This document shows, one piece after another, positions 47,049 through 58,665 of a stretch of DNA of 64,000 nucleotides; the stretch's first letter is position 1; each line of letters starts with the position of its first letter. A model generated the notes under the pieces. It searched no databases and was not told the origin of the DNA. It worked only from the letters and a program-made list of their open reading frames with translations. Where the stretch lies: positions 4,370,001-4,434,000 of the forward strand of contig OU015650.1 of assembly GCA_907165275.2 (NCBI GenBank), in the 5' to 3' direction. Source of the stretch: Zygaena filipendulae (Eukaryota; Arthropoda; Insecta; Lepidoptera; Zygaenidae). The translations under genes and the position numbers were made by a program.

Positions 47049-47379
47049 TATGATATGTGTCCATTTAAAAACAGTCAAGCCGGTATTATATACTAATGCC
47101 GAGAAAAAAAAATGGCGTCTAGGATCAATTGAGTAAAATGGACCGATTTCCGATGTCCGAGTAGCTACCTACTCGCCACAATGTCAATACTGTTCCCGGC
47201 ATGCATTATCAAATTGTCGGCCATACCTACATATTACATAATATGTAAAGACGAATTATACACATCACAATACATTAACATTATTTTATGTATATTGTAG
47301 TCACTATACCTACATGCAATATATCTTTCATAATAGGTACCTTACCTACGTAGCTAAGATAGTAAGATATGGTACTTAC

Positions 47380-47577
47380 TACTTTTTATCCCGAAATTCT
47401 CAAGCGCGCTCCACATTCACGGGAGAATCTCGCAAGAACGCGAGAAAACCACGAGAACAAACGTGAATGTGGAGCCGATGTTCTGCGCCGTTTCTCGTAG
47501 TTTTCTCGCAAGATTCTCGCGTGAATGTGGAGCCGAGCGGGCTTCACTCCAAAATTAGCGCGGGTGACACCGCGTGG
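47380..47577 (+). mobile_element. Lep1-like Helitron remnant interrupted by a palindromic element
   Basis: 'tactttttatcccgaaattc' (47382) and 'ccaaaattagcgcgggtgac' (47550) are the two parts of a Lep1 3' end separated by the inverted-repeat element at 47408-47533. The final CTAG is lost. Confidence 0.55.
47408..47533. mobile_element. Inverted-repeat MITE-like element inside a Lep1 copy
   Basis: Ends are GCTCCACATTCACG and CGTGAATGTGGAGC. The same right-end motif also occurs internally at 47462-47475. The two halves are imperfect inverted copies (GAGAATCTCGCAAG.. and ..CTTGCAAGATTCTC-like). No clear target duplication. Confidence 0.6.
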
Positions 47578-47595
47578 AACTCAATATTTTTTAAA

Positions 47596-47703
47596 CTAGC
47601 TGTTCCCTGCGGTTTCACCCGCGTTAATTTCGGAGTTTCCTCTGCAATTCCAGAACAAAAAGTACCTTATATCTTTCTCTGTATGCAAAAAGAGATTGCG
47701 CTG
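47596..47703 (-). mobile_element. Truncated Lep1-like Helitron 3' end
   Basis: CTAGCTGTTCCCTGCGGTTT then ACCCGCGTTAATTTCGGAG; truncated near 47703. Confidence 0.6.
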
Positions 47704-47768
47704 TAATAATATATGAGCTCGGTCCCAAAACTTTATGTGGATTTCTTTTAAAGTTATCATAATATTAT

Positions 47769-47927
47769 AATAGCTGTTCCCCACAGTTTTACCCACAGTC
47801 ATTTCGGAGTTCCCGCGGGAATTACGGATTACTATATTAAGAATTTTTGAAATCTGTCCAGGAGTTTTTGAGTTAAATCGTAACAAACAAAAAATCAAAT
47901 CTATCCTCTTTATAGTATAAGTATAGA
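47769..47927 (-). mobile_element. Lep1-like Helitron copy
   Basis: ATAGCTGTTCCCCACAGTTT to TTTATAGTATAAGTATAGA; short body. It lies just downstream of the MID1IP1-family gene's 3' end. Confidence 0.6.
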
Positions 47928-47991
47928 ACTGATATCAATTTTATTAAAAGGAAGGTAAACAAATGAATCGAGAGAAAAATTGTAAATTAAG

Positions 47992-47997
47992 TTTATT
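47992..47997 (-). terminator. Candidate polyadenylation signal of the MID1IP1-family gene
   Basis: AATAAA on the minus strand (tttatt on +) lies about 155 nt downstream of the TAG stop at 48153-48155. It is the nearest canonical signal and implies a short 3' UTR. Confidence 0.5.
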
Positions 47998-48152
47998 AAA
48001 TAATAATTAATAATAACATCATAACTTACTGAGATTCCCATACACGGCCAGCCCAAATAAAAAATATATGTACAGCACGGGCTGCTCGACCCTATATGTA
48101 CAGCACGTACGGGAGAAGTTTGAATCACAGATTAAATGGTTGGCGAGGAGAC

Positions 48153-49856
48153 CTAGACCGGGGCGCCCACTTCTTCCTGATATGACCTCGTGAGATGTGC
48201 GGCGGCCGCCGTCAACTGCCGTAGACAGCTGCGAAGCCCTCTGAGGTGGTGTCTACACGTCGCAGCGGTCCTTGCCATAGACTCTCTTTCGTCCTCGCCT
48301 TCAATACCCGAGTCACCGGCAGCACTTGATGCATCACTCTCTGTATCACTAATCTCAGACACTCTGCGTCCTTGCTCAGTTCTATCTTCACCGTCACCGG
48401 CTGACCACAGCAACTCAGTCTTCAGATCATTCAACATGGCGTACAGGCTGAAAGGATCATCGTCTCCCTCCTGTGGCAGGTTCATGAGACGGCTCGGTAT
48501 TAGCACCGTGTCATCCATGGCGTTCACCATCTTCACAAATTTCTCCATGTCATTAAGAATGCTTTGTTGGGAGAATTCTGTGTCACAGTGGCGTGCTATT
48601 TTGCGGAGGGTGTTCCTGTAACAATGACAAAATGCAATTGAATAATTTGCAAGTAGGTAACTATGTAATTTTTTACACCTAATTATATCCAATAAGAATT
48701 TGATAATATTAATAAGAATTAGGTGATTCTAATAAGAACCAGGTAATTCTTATTGCAAAATTTTAAATTATTTATGATTTTAACTCCACTGGAGTTATGT
48801 AATATCAAACTTCTTAGTACCACTGGCAAATATTGATCAAGTCACAGTTTTCTTAGAAGTGCCACTGTGTGCATCACTCACAATTACTGACACGTTATTG
48901 TATAGAGTCCTACAATACAGAGCCATAATAAGCAAGTCAGTGTTTTGTGAAAGTGTTTGTATGCTTATGGATGGAGTACCTATTAGACTCTCACTTTTGT
49001 GAAATATACTATAAGATTATATTATTGATTAATAAAATTTTCCTTATTATATCCTACTTATATCTACCTGTAATAATATTCATTTAAAACATATGCATGA
49101 AACTTATAGAAGCACCTTAATGCCTATTATCTTTGTTAACTAAATTAATTAGATAGTAATTTGCTCAATTAATATTATGAATTTTGATAAATCAAGAAAG
49201 AAATCAACTTGATTATTTGAAAAAAAAAAAAAGAAAAAAGTTCAGTGAATTTTATTTTCCTCAATCCATAGAAGGGAGGTAGGTACCTACCTACGTACTC
49301 TTGAGGATAAACATTTATAAACACTAACCATTGGAGTAATAATAACCTAATGGAAATACCAAAATCAGACTTATGATTATGACTCATGCTGCCAGGACTC
49401 CGCGCGCACGCCCAGTTAGTTCGTAGGGCTTGGGGAGATACAAGTTTAACCTCAAAACACTACCTACATTTGAAAATTTACCTTTCATACAAAATTCTGT
49501 TACCTAGGTATATACAAATCGAAATTGCAAGCAATACATGAATAATCTAAGCAATATTCAAACTGAATCGGTCAGTTTTTATTCAATGAGACTTCATGAC
49601 AGAAAATAGGTAATTCATCAGTAAAGTTACAACTTTACAAGAAGAGCGTCCGACATTTTAAAAATTTTAGTTTTTCCGATCTTTTTGTTTTATACTTTTA
49701 AATTAGATTAACTTTAGCGAATATAAATTAGACAAACGTGTGTCCAGGTCAATTTGAAGATAGGCAGGGCCTTGCCCTAGTGAATCTAAAATGATTGTTA
49801 CAAAACACCAACCTGCTGTTCTCCAATTTCGTTGAAATATCAGTGTTGAAAGACAT
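48153..49856 (-). CDS. MID1IP1: MID1-interacting protein 1 / Spot14 family protein, two coding exons
   Basis: Spliced CDS is complement(join(48153..48615,49813..49856)), 168 residues. The minus-strand ATG is at 49856; exon 1 ends ..AGCAG|GTTGGT and exon 2 begins after ..TTGTTACAG|GAACACC. Both splice sites are canonical and the phase-2 junction completes an Arg codon (residue 15). The family signature is visible at residues 34-62 (ILNDMEKFVKMVNAMDDTVL, then IPSRLMNLP), at 70-85 (FSLYAMLNDLKTELLW), and in the C-terminal helix 136-163 (HHLRGLRSCLRQLT .. LTRSYQEEVG). A low-complexity acidic and Ser-rich linker (about 88-128) separates them. Vertebrate MID1IP1 and THRSP are small helical proteins that promote polymerisation of acetyl-CoA carboxylase and lipogenesis; a similar role here is inferred from family membership. 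An uninterrupted reading frame into the intron (from 48692) gives a false N terminus. It is the only intact host gene seen. Confidence 0.88.
48616..49812 (-). other. Intron of the MID1IP1-family gene
   Basis: The intron runs on the minus strand from GTTGGTGTTTTG at 49812 to TTGTTACAG at 48616, 1197 bp. It is AT-rich and has a repeated AATAAGAA-type motif near its 3' end (48690-48760, + coordinates) and a short poly-A/T run near 49220. No Helitron or LINE piece was recognised inside it. Confidence 0.8.
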
Positions 49857-49883
49857 TTTCTCGTGTTATTTAACAAATAAATA

Positions 49884-49896
49884 TCACTGAACACAA
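49884..49896 (-). promoter_or_regulatory. Candidate arthropod initiator (TCAGTG) of the MID1IP1-family gene
   Basis: On the minus strand TGTGTTCAGTGATAT lies about 30 nt upstream of the ATG and matches the arthropod Inr consensus TCAGT. No TATA box is evident at the matching distance. This would give a very short 5' UTR; transcript data are needed. Confidence 0.35.
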
Positions 49897-50639
49897 TAAA
49901 TTCTTTGAAATTTCAACGATGTCACTAAAACTGTCGTTTTTAAATGCGAATTACGAAACGATGTGAAATAATCAGCAAGACACACGTCCACTCAACACGA
50001 AAAGAACTGACGTTTGACTAGAGGTGGGGGAACGAACGGTATATATATCACGCGATCGTACGATGTCTCGGTACGGAACTTTGATTTTGCTTATAGAAAA
50101 AAAAAAGAAGCATTGAAATTATGGTTGACGACATTGATAACATAAACATAGTCTCAAATAATTTTTAGTCCTTTATTTAAAAATCGGCGCCCTTATTTAC
50201 GGTTATTTTCACCTTTTACACCATAGCGTTATTCATATTTTATGATGCTAGCTAGAATGGGCGCGTCCCTATTGCGATCACACCATACTCAGGAGATCTG
50301 CCATTGGCTAGTTTGAATTCGATTCTTATTCTGGACCATTTTTATTGGCTAACCATTGGCTAAATTAAAAAAAGGATTTCGCGCGTCAGTTTGAAAATTT
50401 TTCATTGTAGTAATCTGAAACGAGTGAAACCTTTCTGAAACTTAAAAACGAGACAGCGCAGTAGTATATGTTCTAAAAATTATATAATCTGTAATAAAAT
50501 AAGTATCACTGACAGGATTAAAGTATGTTTCTTCGATAATAATCTAGTAACATTGTGTTTTGCTAGTTGCTTCATGTTATGGCTTTTTATTTTTTATGAA
50601 AGTAAACCTACCAAAAATTATAACAAGACCGAATGCTTG

Positions 50640-50702
50640 ACGGATAACATAAATGTTTTATAGGTGTTGAGACTAATAAAGATATTATTATTATTATTAA
50701 AA
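50640..50702 (+). repeat. LINE 3' tail with (ATT)n
   Basis: GGTGTTGAGACTAATAAAG followed by a TATTATTATT tail at 50683-50699 fits a CR1-like LINE end. It is immediately followed by an inverted Lep1 end. Confidence 0.4.
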
Positions 50703-50930
50703 GTAGCTGTTCCCTGCGGTTTCACTCGCGATAATTTCATAAAAACTACCTATGCTTATATAAGTTTGTTTGTTTGTTCGTCTGATCACCACGAAATCTT
50801 GCATTCACGTTGTCAGCGGTACCTATATAAACAGAGAAGGACTTAGGACATTGACACAGGGTACTTTTTGTCCCGGATTTCCTGCAGGAACTCAGAAATT
50901 AACGCGGGTGAAACCGCGGGGAACGGTTAG
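50703..50930. mobile_element. Two Lep1-like ends facing away from each other
   Basis: An inverted 3' end (TAGCTGTTCCCTGCGGTTTC, 50703-50740) is joined to a + copy (50743-50930) that ends GAAACCGCGGGGAACGGTTAG|T. This forms an inverted composite with 3' hairpins at both outer edges. Confidence 0.55.
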
Positions 50931-51194
50931 TGCATAAATAAATAAATAGATGAAAGCTACGATTTTGTAATTACTTGGGTCCTACTTCTGCACATTAATT
51001 ATGTCACCTATGATACGGCACATAATCATTGTATGCAAAGTTTAGCGCAACCCAAATAATATTAAATATACCTACCTGCTTTTATTAGTATGTAATTAGG
51101 GAAGCATTATTTTATACCTACCTACCTGTACAAAGTTTCTTGTTTACCTGCTCCGTCACCTTTTGACCATTTACACATAGTTTAAATTATAACA

Positions 51195-51409
51195 TCCTAC
51201 TAATATTATAAACGCGAAAGTTTGTAAGTATGTATGGATCGATGGATGTTTGTTACTCTTTCACGCAATAACTATTGGATGGATTTAAATGAAACTTTAC
51301 AATAATATAGGTTAGGTATACATCAGATTAACGCATAGGGTACTTTTTATCCCGGAATTCCCGCGGGAACTCTGAAATTACCGCGGGTGAAACCGCGGGG
51401 CACGACTAG
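51195..51409 (+). mobile_element. Lep1-like Helitron, both ends present
   Basis: A|TCCTACTAATATTATAAACG to GAAACCGCGGGGCACGACTAG|T, 215 bp. One of the best-preserved copies. Confidence 0.8.
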
Positions 51410-51663
51410 TAAATAATAAGTAAAGTGGAAAAAAGTGCGACTAAGTGCATTTTCACTAAACCTAGTGAAGGGTTCTGTAGTGGAGACGAACATTTTAAAA
51501 TATCATTAAAGTTTAATAAAATTTAATTATACCTAACCCTGAAATCTCGCCTGCAGGTCAATTGATAGCTCAAGTTCATCATTGGAATTTGAACCCTTTG
51601 AACCACTAACCATTGATCGTGAGCTATCATAAACCTTACTGTTCCAAAAGCGAAAGTGAATTT

Positions 51664-51898
51664 GGATGCAGATAAGCAATAACATGTTAACCCACAAAAT
51701 TAAGTTACCTATTCAGAACGATTTATTGAGAGTTAGGGAACGTTTTTTAATTATGTGTTTACCTTATTACATTGTTTAAGTATGTAACTAAATATTGAAC
51801 ATAAAAAATGTTGACAGAAAATGACGCTATAATTTTGAAACACGATTTACTCAAAATTTCTCCAGTGTGGGTTAACACACTATTGCTTATCTATGTCC
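51664..51898 (+). mobile_element. MITE with 4-bp ATTT target duplication
   Basis: Same family and orientation as 10365-10587. Flanked by ATTT at 51660-51663 and 51899-51902. 235 bp. Confidence 0.78.
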
Positions 51899-51901
51899 AT
51901 T

Positions 51902-52260
51902 TATTTGTTTGTTTAATGTTTGTTACGCTTTCCTGCGGAGCTAGGATGCGCAACATGATATGTTTATCGAACGAAAGATAAAATTGTCGACACGACAAAT
52001 ATTTGTGGGCGTCCAAGCAAAAAAGTGCAGTAGTGGGGTATTGAGTTAAGACTAGATTCGGTTAAACATGTTTTACCACTGGTAGACAAAACGATATATT
52101 ATGTCGACGAGAATCGATAAAATGGCTCGATAAAATTTTATCATGTTGCGCATCCTAGCTCCACTGGACCTAATTGCTCAACATGAAATTTTGAATAGGT
52201 GCCTACACGTTGTCAAGAGTACAGATAAGGACATAGGTACCTACTATCCCGGAAAAACTT
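51902..52260 (+). mobile_element. Lep1-like Helitron remnant split by a MITE
   Basis: 'ttgtttgtttaatgtttgtt'/'acgctttc' on the left and 'catgaaattttgaata' with 'cacgttgtcaagagtacag' on the right are the two Lep1 parts; 51937-52162 is inserted between. 3' hairpin end missing. Confidence 0.5.
51937..52162. mobile_element. MITE-like element with 24-bp terminal inverted repeats
   Basis: Left GGAGCTAGGATGCGCAACAT(GATA) and right (TATC)ATGTTGCGCATCCTAGCTCC are perfect complements. 226 bp; interior has no ORF. No clear target duplication, but it sits inside a recognisable Lep1 body. Confidence 0.7.
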
Positions 52261-52387
52261 TTTCGTTTTTTCTTTTCTTTCATTTACTTATTACGCTTTT
52301 ATACCCAAAAAACTAAGTGAAGTTCGTGGTGCTTGGAAGTGTACTGTGTAGTGTTTACGTCTGTCGTGGCTACATCAAACGGGTAAT

Positions 52388-52588
52388 TGGCCATAATAGC
52401 AAGAACTATGAAAGCGAAATATGGTGATACTTATCTATGATAATAATTTTATTGGCCATTTGTATTTGACGAATCGCCGCCGCTGCCACGGCACGCTGGC
52501 TACGCGACTTGGCGGCTTGGTCAGCATGTACAAGTTTGTGAAGTGGCCGGCCATTTCACTGGCCAATTCTTAGATATGGCCACAACAC
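52388..52588. mobile_element. Relative of the 10903-11236 element
   Basis: Right end GGCCAATTCTTAGATATGGC with the same GC-rich CGACTTGGCGGCTTGGTCAG type core; left end AATTGGCCATAATAGCAAG. Confidence 0.4.
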
Positions 52589-52821
52589 CTATATCTGTTG
52601 ATTATTATTTTGTATGCCTCGTGTCGGTCTGTGACACCATGGTGACACCCCCATATTATCACGTATACGGTATAAGGTAACGTAATGGTCATTTCCACTA
52701 ACGTGTTGATCCACTGACGTACTTACCTATATAATTTTCCTTATGTATCAAACAGAAATTCAAATAATATAAGAGTTTGATAATAATGACACCTGCAGAG
52801 GTTCTGATTATAGAAAGAATT

Positions 52822-52955
52822 ACATATTATAAAACAAAGTCCTCGCGACTTGTCTATCTGTCTGTTTGCAAAAAACTCAAAAACTACTGAACGTTCATGC
52901 GGTTTTCACCAATAGACAAAGCGATTCATGAGGAAGGTTAAGGTGTATAATTTGC
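52822..52955 (+). mobile_element. Lep1-like Helitron 5' fragment
   Basis: 'gtctatctgtctgtttgca', 'aaaactcaaaaactactgaa' and 'catgcggttttcaccaatag' match the 3650 subfamily; the hairpin end is absent. Confidence 0.5.
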
Positions 52956-53114
52956 CAATGTTTTATGTAAGTTGGTTGAAATCATTGGCGTATCTAGGAT
53001 TTTACAAAACTTATTTTTCAGGGGGGCCTGCTCCCCCCCCCCCCCCCTACACATATACGCCTATCGTTGAAATATAGATAATTGTTCGTTGAAATATAGA
53101 TAAGTGCCAGAAAA

Positions 53115-53518
53115 AGTACTTGTTACGCTTTCACGCTGTGTCCGGGGGTAGTTCATAAACCCACATACCGACCTACCCTCACGAAAGGGTGCAGACTGCA
53201 GATTAGTCTGCTGCCCCGACGACCGCGAGATGACAGCGAGTGACGCGTTTTGAACGCGAGTATGCCGTGCCCTCGAGTGGAGTGCGAACTGCGAAGTGAC
53301 TGGTTGGAGTGGTTGGAAATTGGAATCCACATACAACATAGCCCTGCCGTGAGTACCCTTAAATACTATTCGTTTCACACCAATTCTCTGTCGCAACGCG
53401 CCAAAGTCAACCGATCTCCACGAAGTTTTGGTCAGAGAAGGACATAGGGTAATTGGTATTTCTTAATTCCCGTGGGAACTCTGAAATTATCGCGGGTGAA
53501 AACGAGGGCACAGGCTAG
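53115..53518 (+). mobile_element. Disrupted Lep1-like Helitron
   Basis: 'acttgttacgctttcacg' at about 53119 and the 3' part from 53405 to CACAGGCTAG|A at 53518 are separated by about 260 bp of unrelated, GC-richer sequence. Confidence 0.45.
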
Positions 53519-53535
53519 ATAAGTAATGAGGTCTA

Positions 53536-53729
53536 TCTAATATATAAAATTCTCGTGTCACAATGTTCGTTCCCATACTCCTCCGAAACGGCTTGACCGA
53601 TTTTTATGAAATTTTGTAGGCATATTCAGTATGTCTGAGAATCGGACTACATCTATTTTTCATCCCCCTAAAGGGAGTTCCTGCGGGAATTCCGAAACTC
53701 ACGCGGGTGAAACCGCGGGGCACAGCTAG
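53536..53729 (+). mobile_element. Lep1-like Helitron, both ends present
   Basis: A|TCTAATATATAAAATTCTCG to GAAACCGCGGGGCACAGCTAG|T, 194 bp. Body 'cctccgaaacggcttgaccg'. Near-complete sister of 46624-46823 and 31569-31775. Confidence 0.82.
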
Positions 53730-54235
53730 TAATATATAACTGCTACAAGCCTGTGGCTATGAGCAATTTAACCTACCACTAGCGGCATCTTTTTTCAGTA
53801 GTATGAAAACAATCGTAAGATAGTTTCTTTTATGTAGTTGGAAAACAAATAAAATAGATGGCAGGTATAGAGTATTAGTACTGTCATCTATTGTTCCAAT
53901 AATGAATTTCAATGAATACATATTAGACAAGCGACAACTAATAGTTATACATAACTTTATAAAATTATAGTTATACTAGTTAAAATAAAAGTCAAGAGAT
54001 GGCAGTAATGTTGGAATTGATTTCGACACCAATGTGGCGCTTTGAACTGTTTCGTGCTTCCGAAGAATCCGAAGATAGAGGTTCGGGTACCTACTTAAAA
54101 AAGGAACCTGTGGGTACCTAGTTATGTGCGAAAGTAATTCGAACGACTAAAAATACGACCCCAGATAGAAGGGGCATCAATTCCGTTTAGTACGAAAACG
54201 AAGTACGAAGTACGAAATGTTTACGATAATAATAT

Positions 54236-54290
54236 AATTCATTTATTTCAGGCAAAATAACCCATACAATGATAATAAAATAATAAAATA
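54236..54290 (-). repeat. Retroposon 3' tail fragment
   Basis: Minus strand reads CATTGTATGGGTTATTTTGC then CTGAAATAAATGAATTAT, a typical insect LINE end with a poly-adenylation-like signal. Confidence 0.35.
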
Positions 54291-54699
54291 AATGGAATTA
54301 GATTAATCAAATAAAATATAATATAATAATAATAATCATATCGGTTCGAACAGCGGTGAACAGGGTATATAAAGTGCAACCGGCATATGGAATCACTTTT
54401 GTTATTGTAATTGCAGAACCTAATAAAATTCAACAAAGGTGACTATTTGTACATATTCGCCCAGATAAAAAGTTTTAAAAAAGCAAATTTTTGTCTCTTG
54501 GGTGATTGCGATGAGATAAAGTAGTTAGTATCCAATATGGTTTTAGACTGTGCAATTAAACGAATTAATCAAACACACAGATAAGTAGGTACCTACCGAA
54601 TCTGTGGGCAAAGTTTACCGGCAATTTCGTCGAGTGCACACTCTACGGCTTGCGGTCGGTAATCAAATTAAGCTACGGATATCCCATGCGGCTCGATAA

Positions 54700-55135
54700 A
54701 TATGGAAGCGGACCCACATAAGTATGTAGCATGAACAGTTTGTTGTGGCCGCTCACTATGGGCCTTATAAGAAGGCTTAAGCTCACCCAAAGAGCTATGG
54801 AGAGGGCTATGCTCGGTGTTTCGATGCGAGATTGAATCAGATATGAGGAAATTCGCAGGCGAATCAAGGTTCCCGTCATAGCCCGGAGAATGAAAACCTC
54901 AAGTGGCAGTGGGCCGGGCACATGGAGCAGTAGAGTTCTCGAATGATGAAACGGAAGAAGCAACGTGGGTAGACCCGCACCAAGGTGGACACTGGACTGA
55001 CGACTCGGTGAAGGTCGCACGATGCGGTTGGATGCGGGAAGCGCAGGACCGGTCGTCGTGGCGATCTTTGGGGGAGACCTGTGTCCAGATAAGTGGATGC
55101 CTTTCGGCTGACACGATGATAATGATGATGATGCA
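54700..55135 (+). pseudogene. RTE-type LINE ORF2 C-terminal fragment
   Basis: From ATG at 54758 the translation is MGLIRRLKLTQRAMERAMLG VS, a hallmark of the RTE ORF2 C terminus. Later frames give a tryptophan-rich ..WQWAGH..-like segment and ..PTRWTDD-like pieces disrupted by frameshifts. The 3' end is a (GAT/ATG)n run at 55113-55134, the normal RTE tail. It is 5'-truncated. Confidence 0.7.
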
Positions 55136-55139
55136 CAGT

Positions 55140-58100
55140 TTTAGGAAGGTTATTATATTAGGCATAAGTTGAGAATTCCGAGTTGTACCTAACTGGCGTC
55201 ATAATTTAATATATTGCATTTAATATATACGTATTACACTCACATAAAACTCGGGAAATGTTAGGTAGATAAAAAAAAAACGGTGAGAATTAAACTGAAA
55301 TACATCGATCTCAAATATCCGATGGTCAACTTTAAATTTCCGTCACTAGGTACCCATAAGTCATAAGTAAGTAAGTATAGTTCTACAAGTTATTGCCTTA
55401 TTTTCTTTTATAGTAATAAATTAATTATGGTCACGTTCTTGATTAATCGTACTATTCAATGCAAGCAAAGCTATTTTAAACAGAAATATAATTGAAGCTA
55501 CTTATTTAAATGTTTGTGGGGTTTTCAAAGTTTCATGAAACTTCTAATTATGTAATGTGTTCCATAGTATCTTTACGTAGCGGATATTCATACGATTTCA
55601 TTCAACCAACTCACTCCTGCTGGGATATGAACGAGTGAGTAAACAGGGGCGGAGCACTTGCATATGGGCGCTTCGACCTTTGATTCGTCACAAGTGGGCA
55701 CTGTCCACTGTCCTCACGTTGAGCTAACAAAAATATTTATTTATTATCACCATATTATAGGTGCGTATTTTAATTTAATTACTCCACCAAAGTGGCCATA
55801 ATTTACCTTTGGAATTCCATATCGAAGTAAATTATTTGAAAAGGTTCGAACCATTTTATGTACACATACTACCTATGTATGTGTAATAATATTATGTCCA
55901 TAGGCGGGTCAGGGTGGAGGCGGGAGGTGATCCACATGGGCGCCAAATGTTGGGTGGGGTAAAAAAATCTGTTTTTTTTTTATGAAAAGCAATGAACCTG
56001 ACTGAAGGATATCAACGGTTTTTTTGGTAATCACAAATATAAGTACAATAAAAAATAAAACTTCTTAAAATATCTTTGTTAAATGGTTTTACAGTATATA
56101 CCTACCTATATAAGGGATAAAATATATTTTATATAGTGGATATATCAAATTATTATTTTTTTTGTAAATAATTACCTACGTAAAGATACTAAAAAATCTA
56201 CTAATAAACTTACAGTAAGACCTAGGTATAATAACAAAAATTAATGAAACAAATATTTAACATTGGACTGAAATAAGAAAGGAGAGCAACAATTGAGAAA
56301 ATTTAATTGTTCCACCCACAATAGCCTGTGGCTCCGTAGTACAGTAACGAGCGTCTCAAAACATCGGGAGCCGAATAATGCGACCGTAAATACTCTAAAA
56401 CCAGCTAAAATGAAATCGCCTCTCGAAGAAAAAGGGGTTTGTGTTTTAATGCCTATCAGAAAATAAATGCGCAGAGACAATAATGTGGGATTCTCTGCTA
56501 GATATAAATTCAAAATAAAATAAAAACACAACCGACCGAGGAGAACGGTTCGTTTTAGGGATTTCCGTGACGGTCGTTGAAAATATCGATATTTTTTAAA
56601 TGTTACTGATATTTTCTATGGTATTATTATTTATACTTAAAGGGTTAGGTACGTATTCAATTGCCGTGTGTAAGTCTCGTAAAAATTTGAAAATGGCTCG
56701 ACCAGTTTGAAGATTTTTTATTGTGATCGTAATTGACAAGACCAGGAGTTCCAGCGGAAATTCTAAAACTCACATGGGTGAAACTTCGGCCACAGCTTTA
56801 TATGAACAAAAAAAAAAAACGTTCGTACTAAATCTACAAGTTCAAGATCATAACATTATGAGTTCATGAAAAAAAACATTAGGTATAAGTATAGGATGAT
56901 AAAAAGGATTTTGTATCCGAATCATAATATATCTATCCGTAAAACATAATTTTGTTTGCTGACTATAAACTTTATACAGTTATTTTATTTTATTAATAAA
57001 TCATACAGTGATACAAATGGATATAGATATAACACATAGAAATTTACAGAAGTAAGACCAATTACAGATTTCTTCATGAGTATTTTATAAGTATTGAAAC
57101 GGTAAGGAAGTAAATTGAAAAGAATGTACGCAAGGAGTTCATTAAACATCAAGATCTGAAGCTAAAACACGGTGGCTAAAATATTTATCTTTGTGAATAA
57201 TGCTTAATTTGATTTTATCGATATATTTGTAATCGGAACAACACTATTTGTATAAGACCTCCTCGGCAAAGAGTTGCGACCAGCATAAACGTTAAGACGG
57301 GATGAACAAATGAAGCGCCCTATCGCTTTTACGAAATAACTCAATTCTCTACAATACCTACTCCGACGTTGTTATCGGAAAGGAGTTTCTGTTCCCTCCT
57401 TTGTCTTACAAAATATAAGAGTTTGTCTGTATCTGCTTTCCATCTTAAATTAATATTCTTTATATTAATAGTTAGTAAGGTAAAGTGTAAAAATTGAAAA
57501 TCAATATGTACTTACACAGAAAAAGACAAAGAAGGATGGCCAAATCGTACTCGATACGAAACAATGGTGTCCATATATGATAAATATATGAAAGAAATCC
57601 TTATTTTTTAAGATCTTAAAAAACACAAAAATATCTCTTTAAGTAGCCACAAAAAAGATATCAATTTATTTTTGTTTTTGTAACTTCTACGACATAATGT
57701 TTGTGGTTTCAGAATGCACCTATTGATGATTCATTTCGCGTATGAAATGACTTAGTATTCAAAGACTATAATTATTCACGTTTTTCTGAATAGTTTTACT
57801 AGATAAGTATGTAGGCATCAAATCAACAACTGTGTGTGCATTCTTGTCATAAAAAATAATTATGTAGGTTCATAGTAAGTATAAGCATTTTGTTCAATTG
57901 CGTAGGTAGGTACATCGGAACGTCATTTGTCTTTGACAAGGTACTTAATCTGTGGTCATCGAACCGCGCCAGTGATTGTCATTTGTTATTGACATGACAC
58001 CCGGCAATCACGCATCTTAATCGCTTCACTTGCTGTTCTATTTTGAATTTCCTTTGTCGTTTTGACCTAGGCATTTTTTACGACTGATAACTACCACTTG

Positions 58101-58271
58101 TGACTACATTATTTCTATGCTAACTACACTGTTAGGTCGGGTAAAAGGTAGTTGTTGATTCTAACCTCAATTGTTGATATTATTTTAAAAAATTGTGGCT
58201 ATTTAGATAAGATTGTACATGTTTACTTTTATACTTTCTTTCTTTTTATGTTGTCCTTGTGTGCATTAATT

Positions 58272-58302
<31 letters not shown>

Positions 58303-58660
58303 GATTTTTAAACGGGATGGTATTTACAACACAAAAACAATTCAATCTAACTATAGTTTATTTTGGGACATGAAAAATAAAAGTCAAGTCCAGCTCCTAT
58401 AGAAATTTGGCCATTGTTCTTTAGCGGATATGAAGTATATTATGTAGTTACGAGTATAATCATACCAGGTGTAATTATATTATTTTAATTATGTACCTAT
58501 AACTAAAGCATTTTATACAATGTCGAAGACAGAAAAAGCCGGTTTTGTACATATATTGCAATGACCTCAATAGAGTCAAACTATAACAGATTTTCGATTT
58601 GTGGGCACCCATTGACAACTCAATATATTATTGTGATCTCGGCATTTATATAAAACTGGC
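55140..58660. other. Mostly unique DNA, no gene recognised
   Basis: A worn Lep1-like end (GGGTGAAACTTCGGCCACAG) is at about 56776-56795 and a retroposon tail at 58235-58303. The 96-codon minus frame at 56241-56531 has no domain. The rest is AT-rich. Confidence 0.45.
58235..58303 (+). repeat. Retroposon 3' tail with (AAAT)n
   Basis: CTTTTTATGTTGTCCTTGTG then TGTTAAATAAATAAATAAAT; a non-LTR-type 3' end with a microsatellite tail. Confidence 0.35.
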
Positions 58661-58665
58661 TGACC

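Noticed and set aside
48190..48621. 143-codon plus-strand frame
   Set aside because: Antisense shadow of the Spot14-family exon.
48153..48692. 179-codon single-exon form of the Spot14-family protein starting at 48692
   Set aside because: The first 25 residues are intron; a canonical acceptor at 48616 joins in phase to an upstream ATG exon at 49813-49856.
54876..55172. Several 86-89 codon frames on both strands
   Set aside because: They are the shifted and antisense readings of the RTE LINE fragment.
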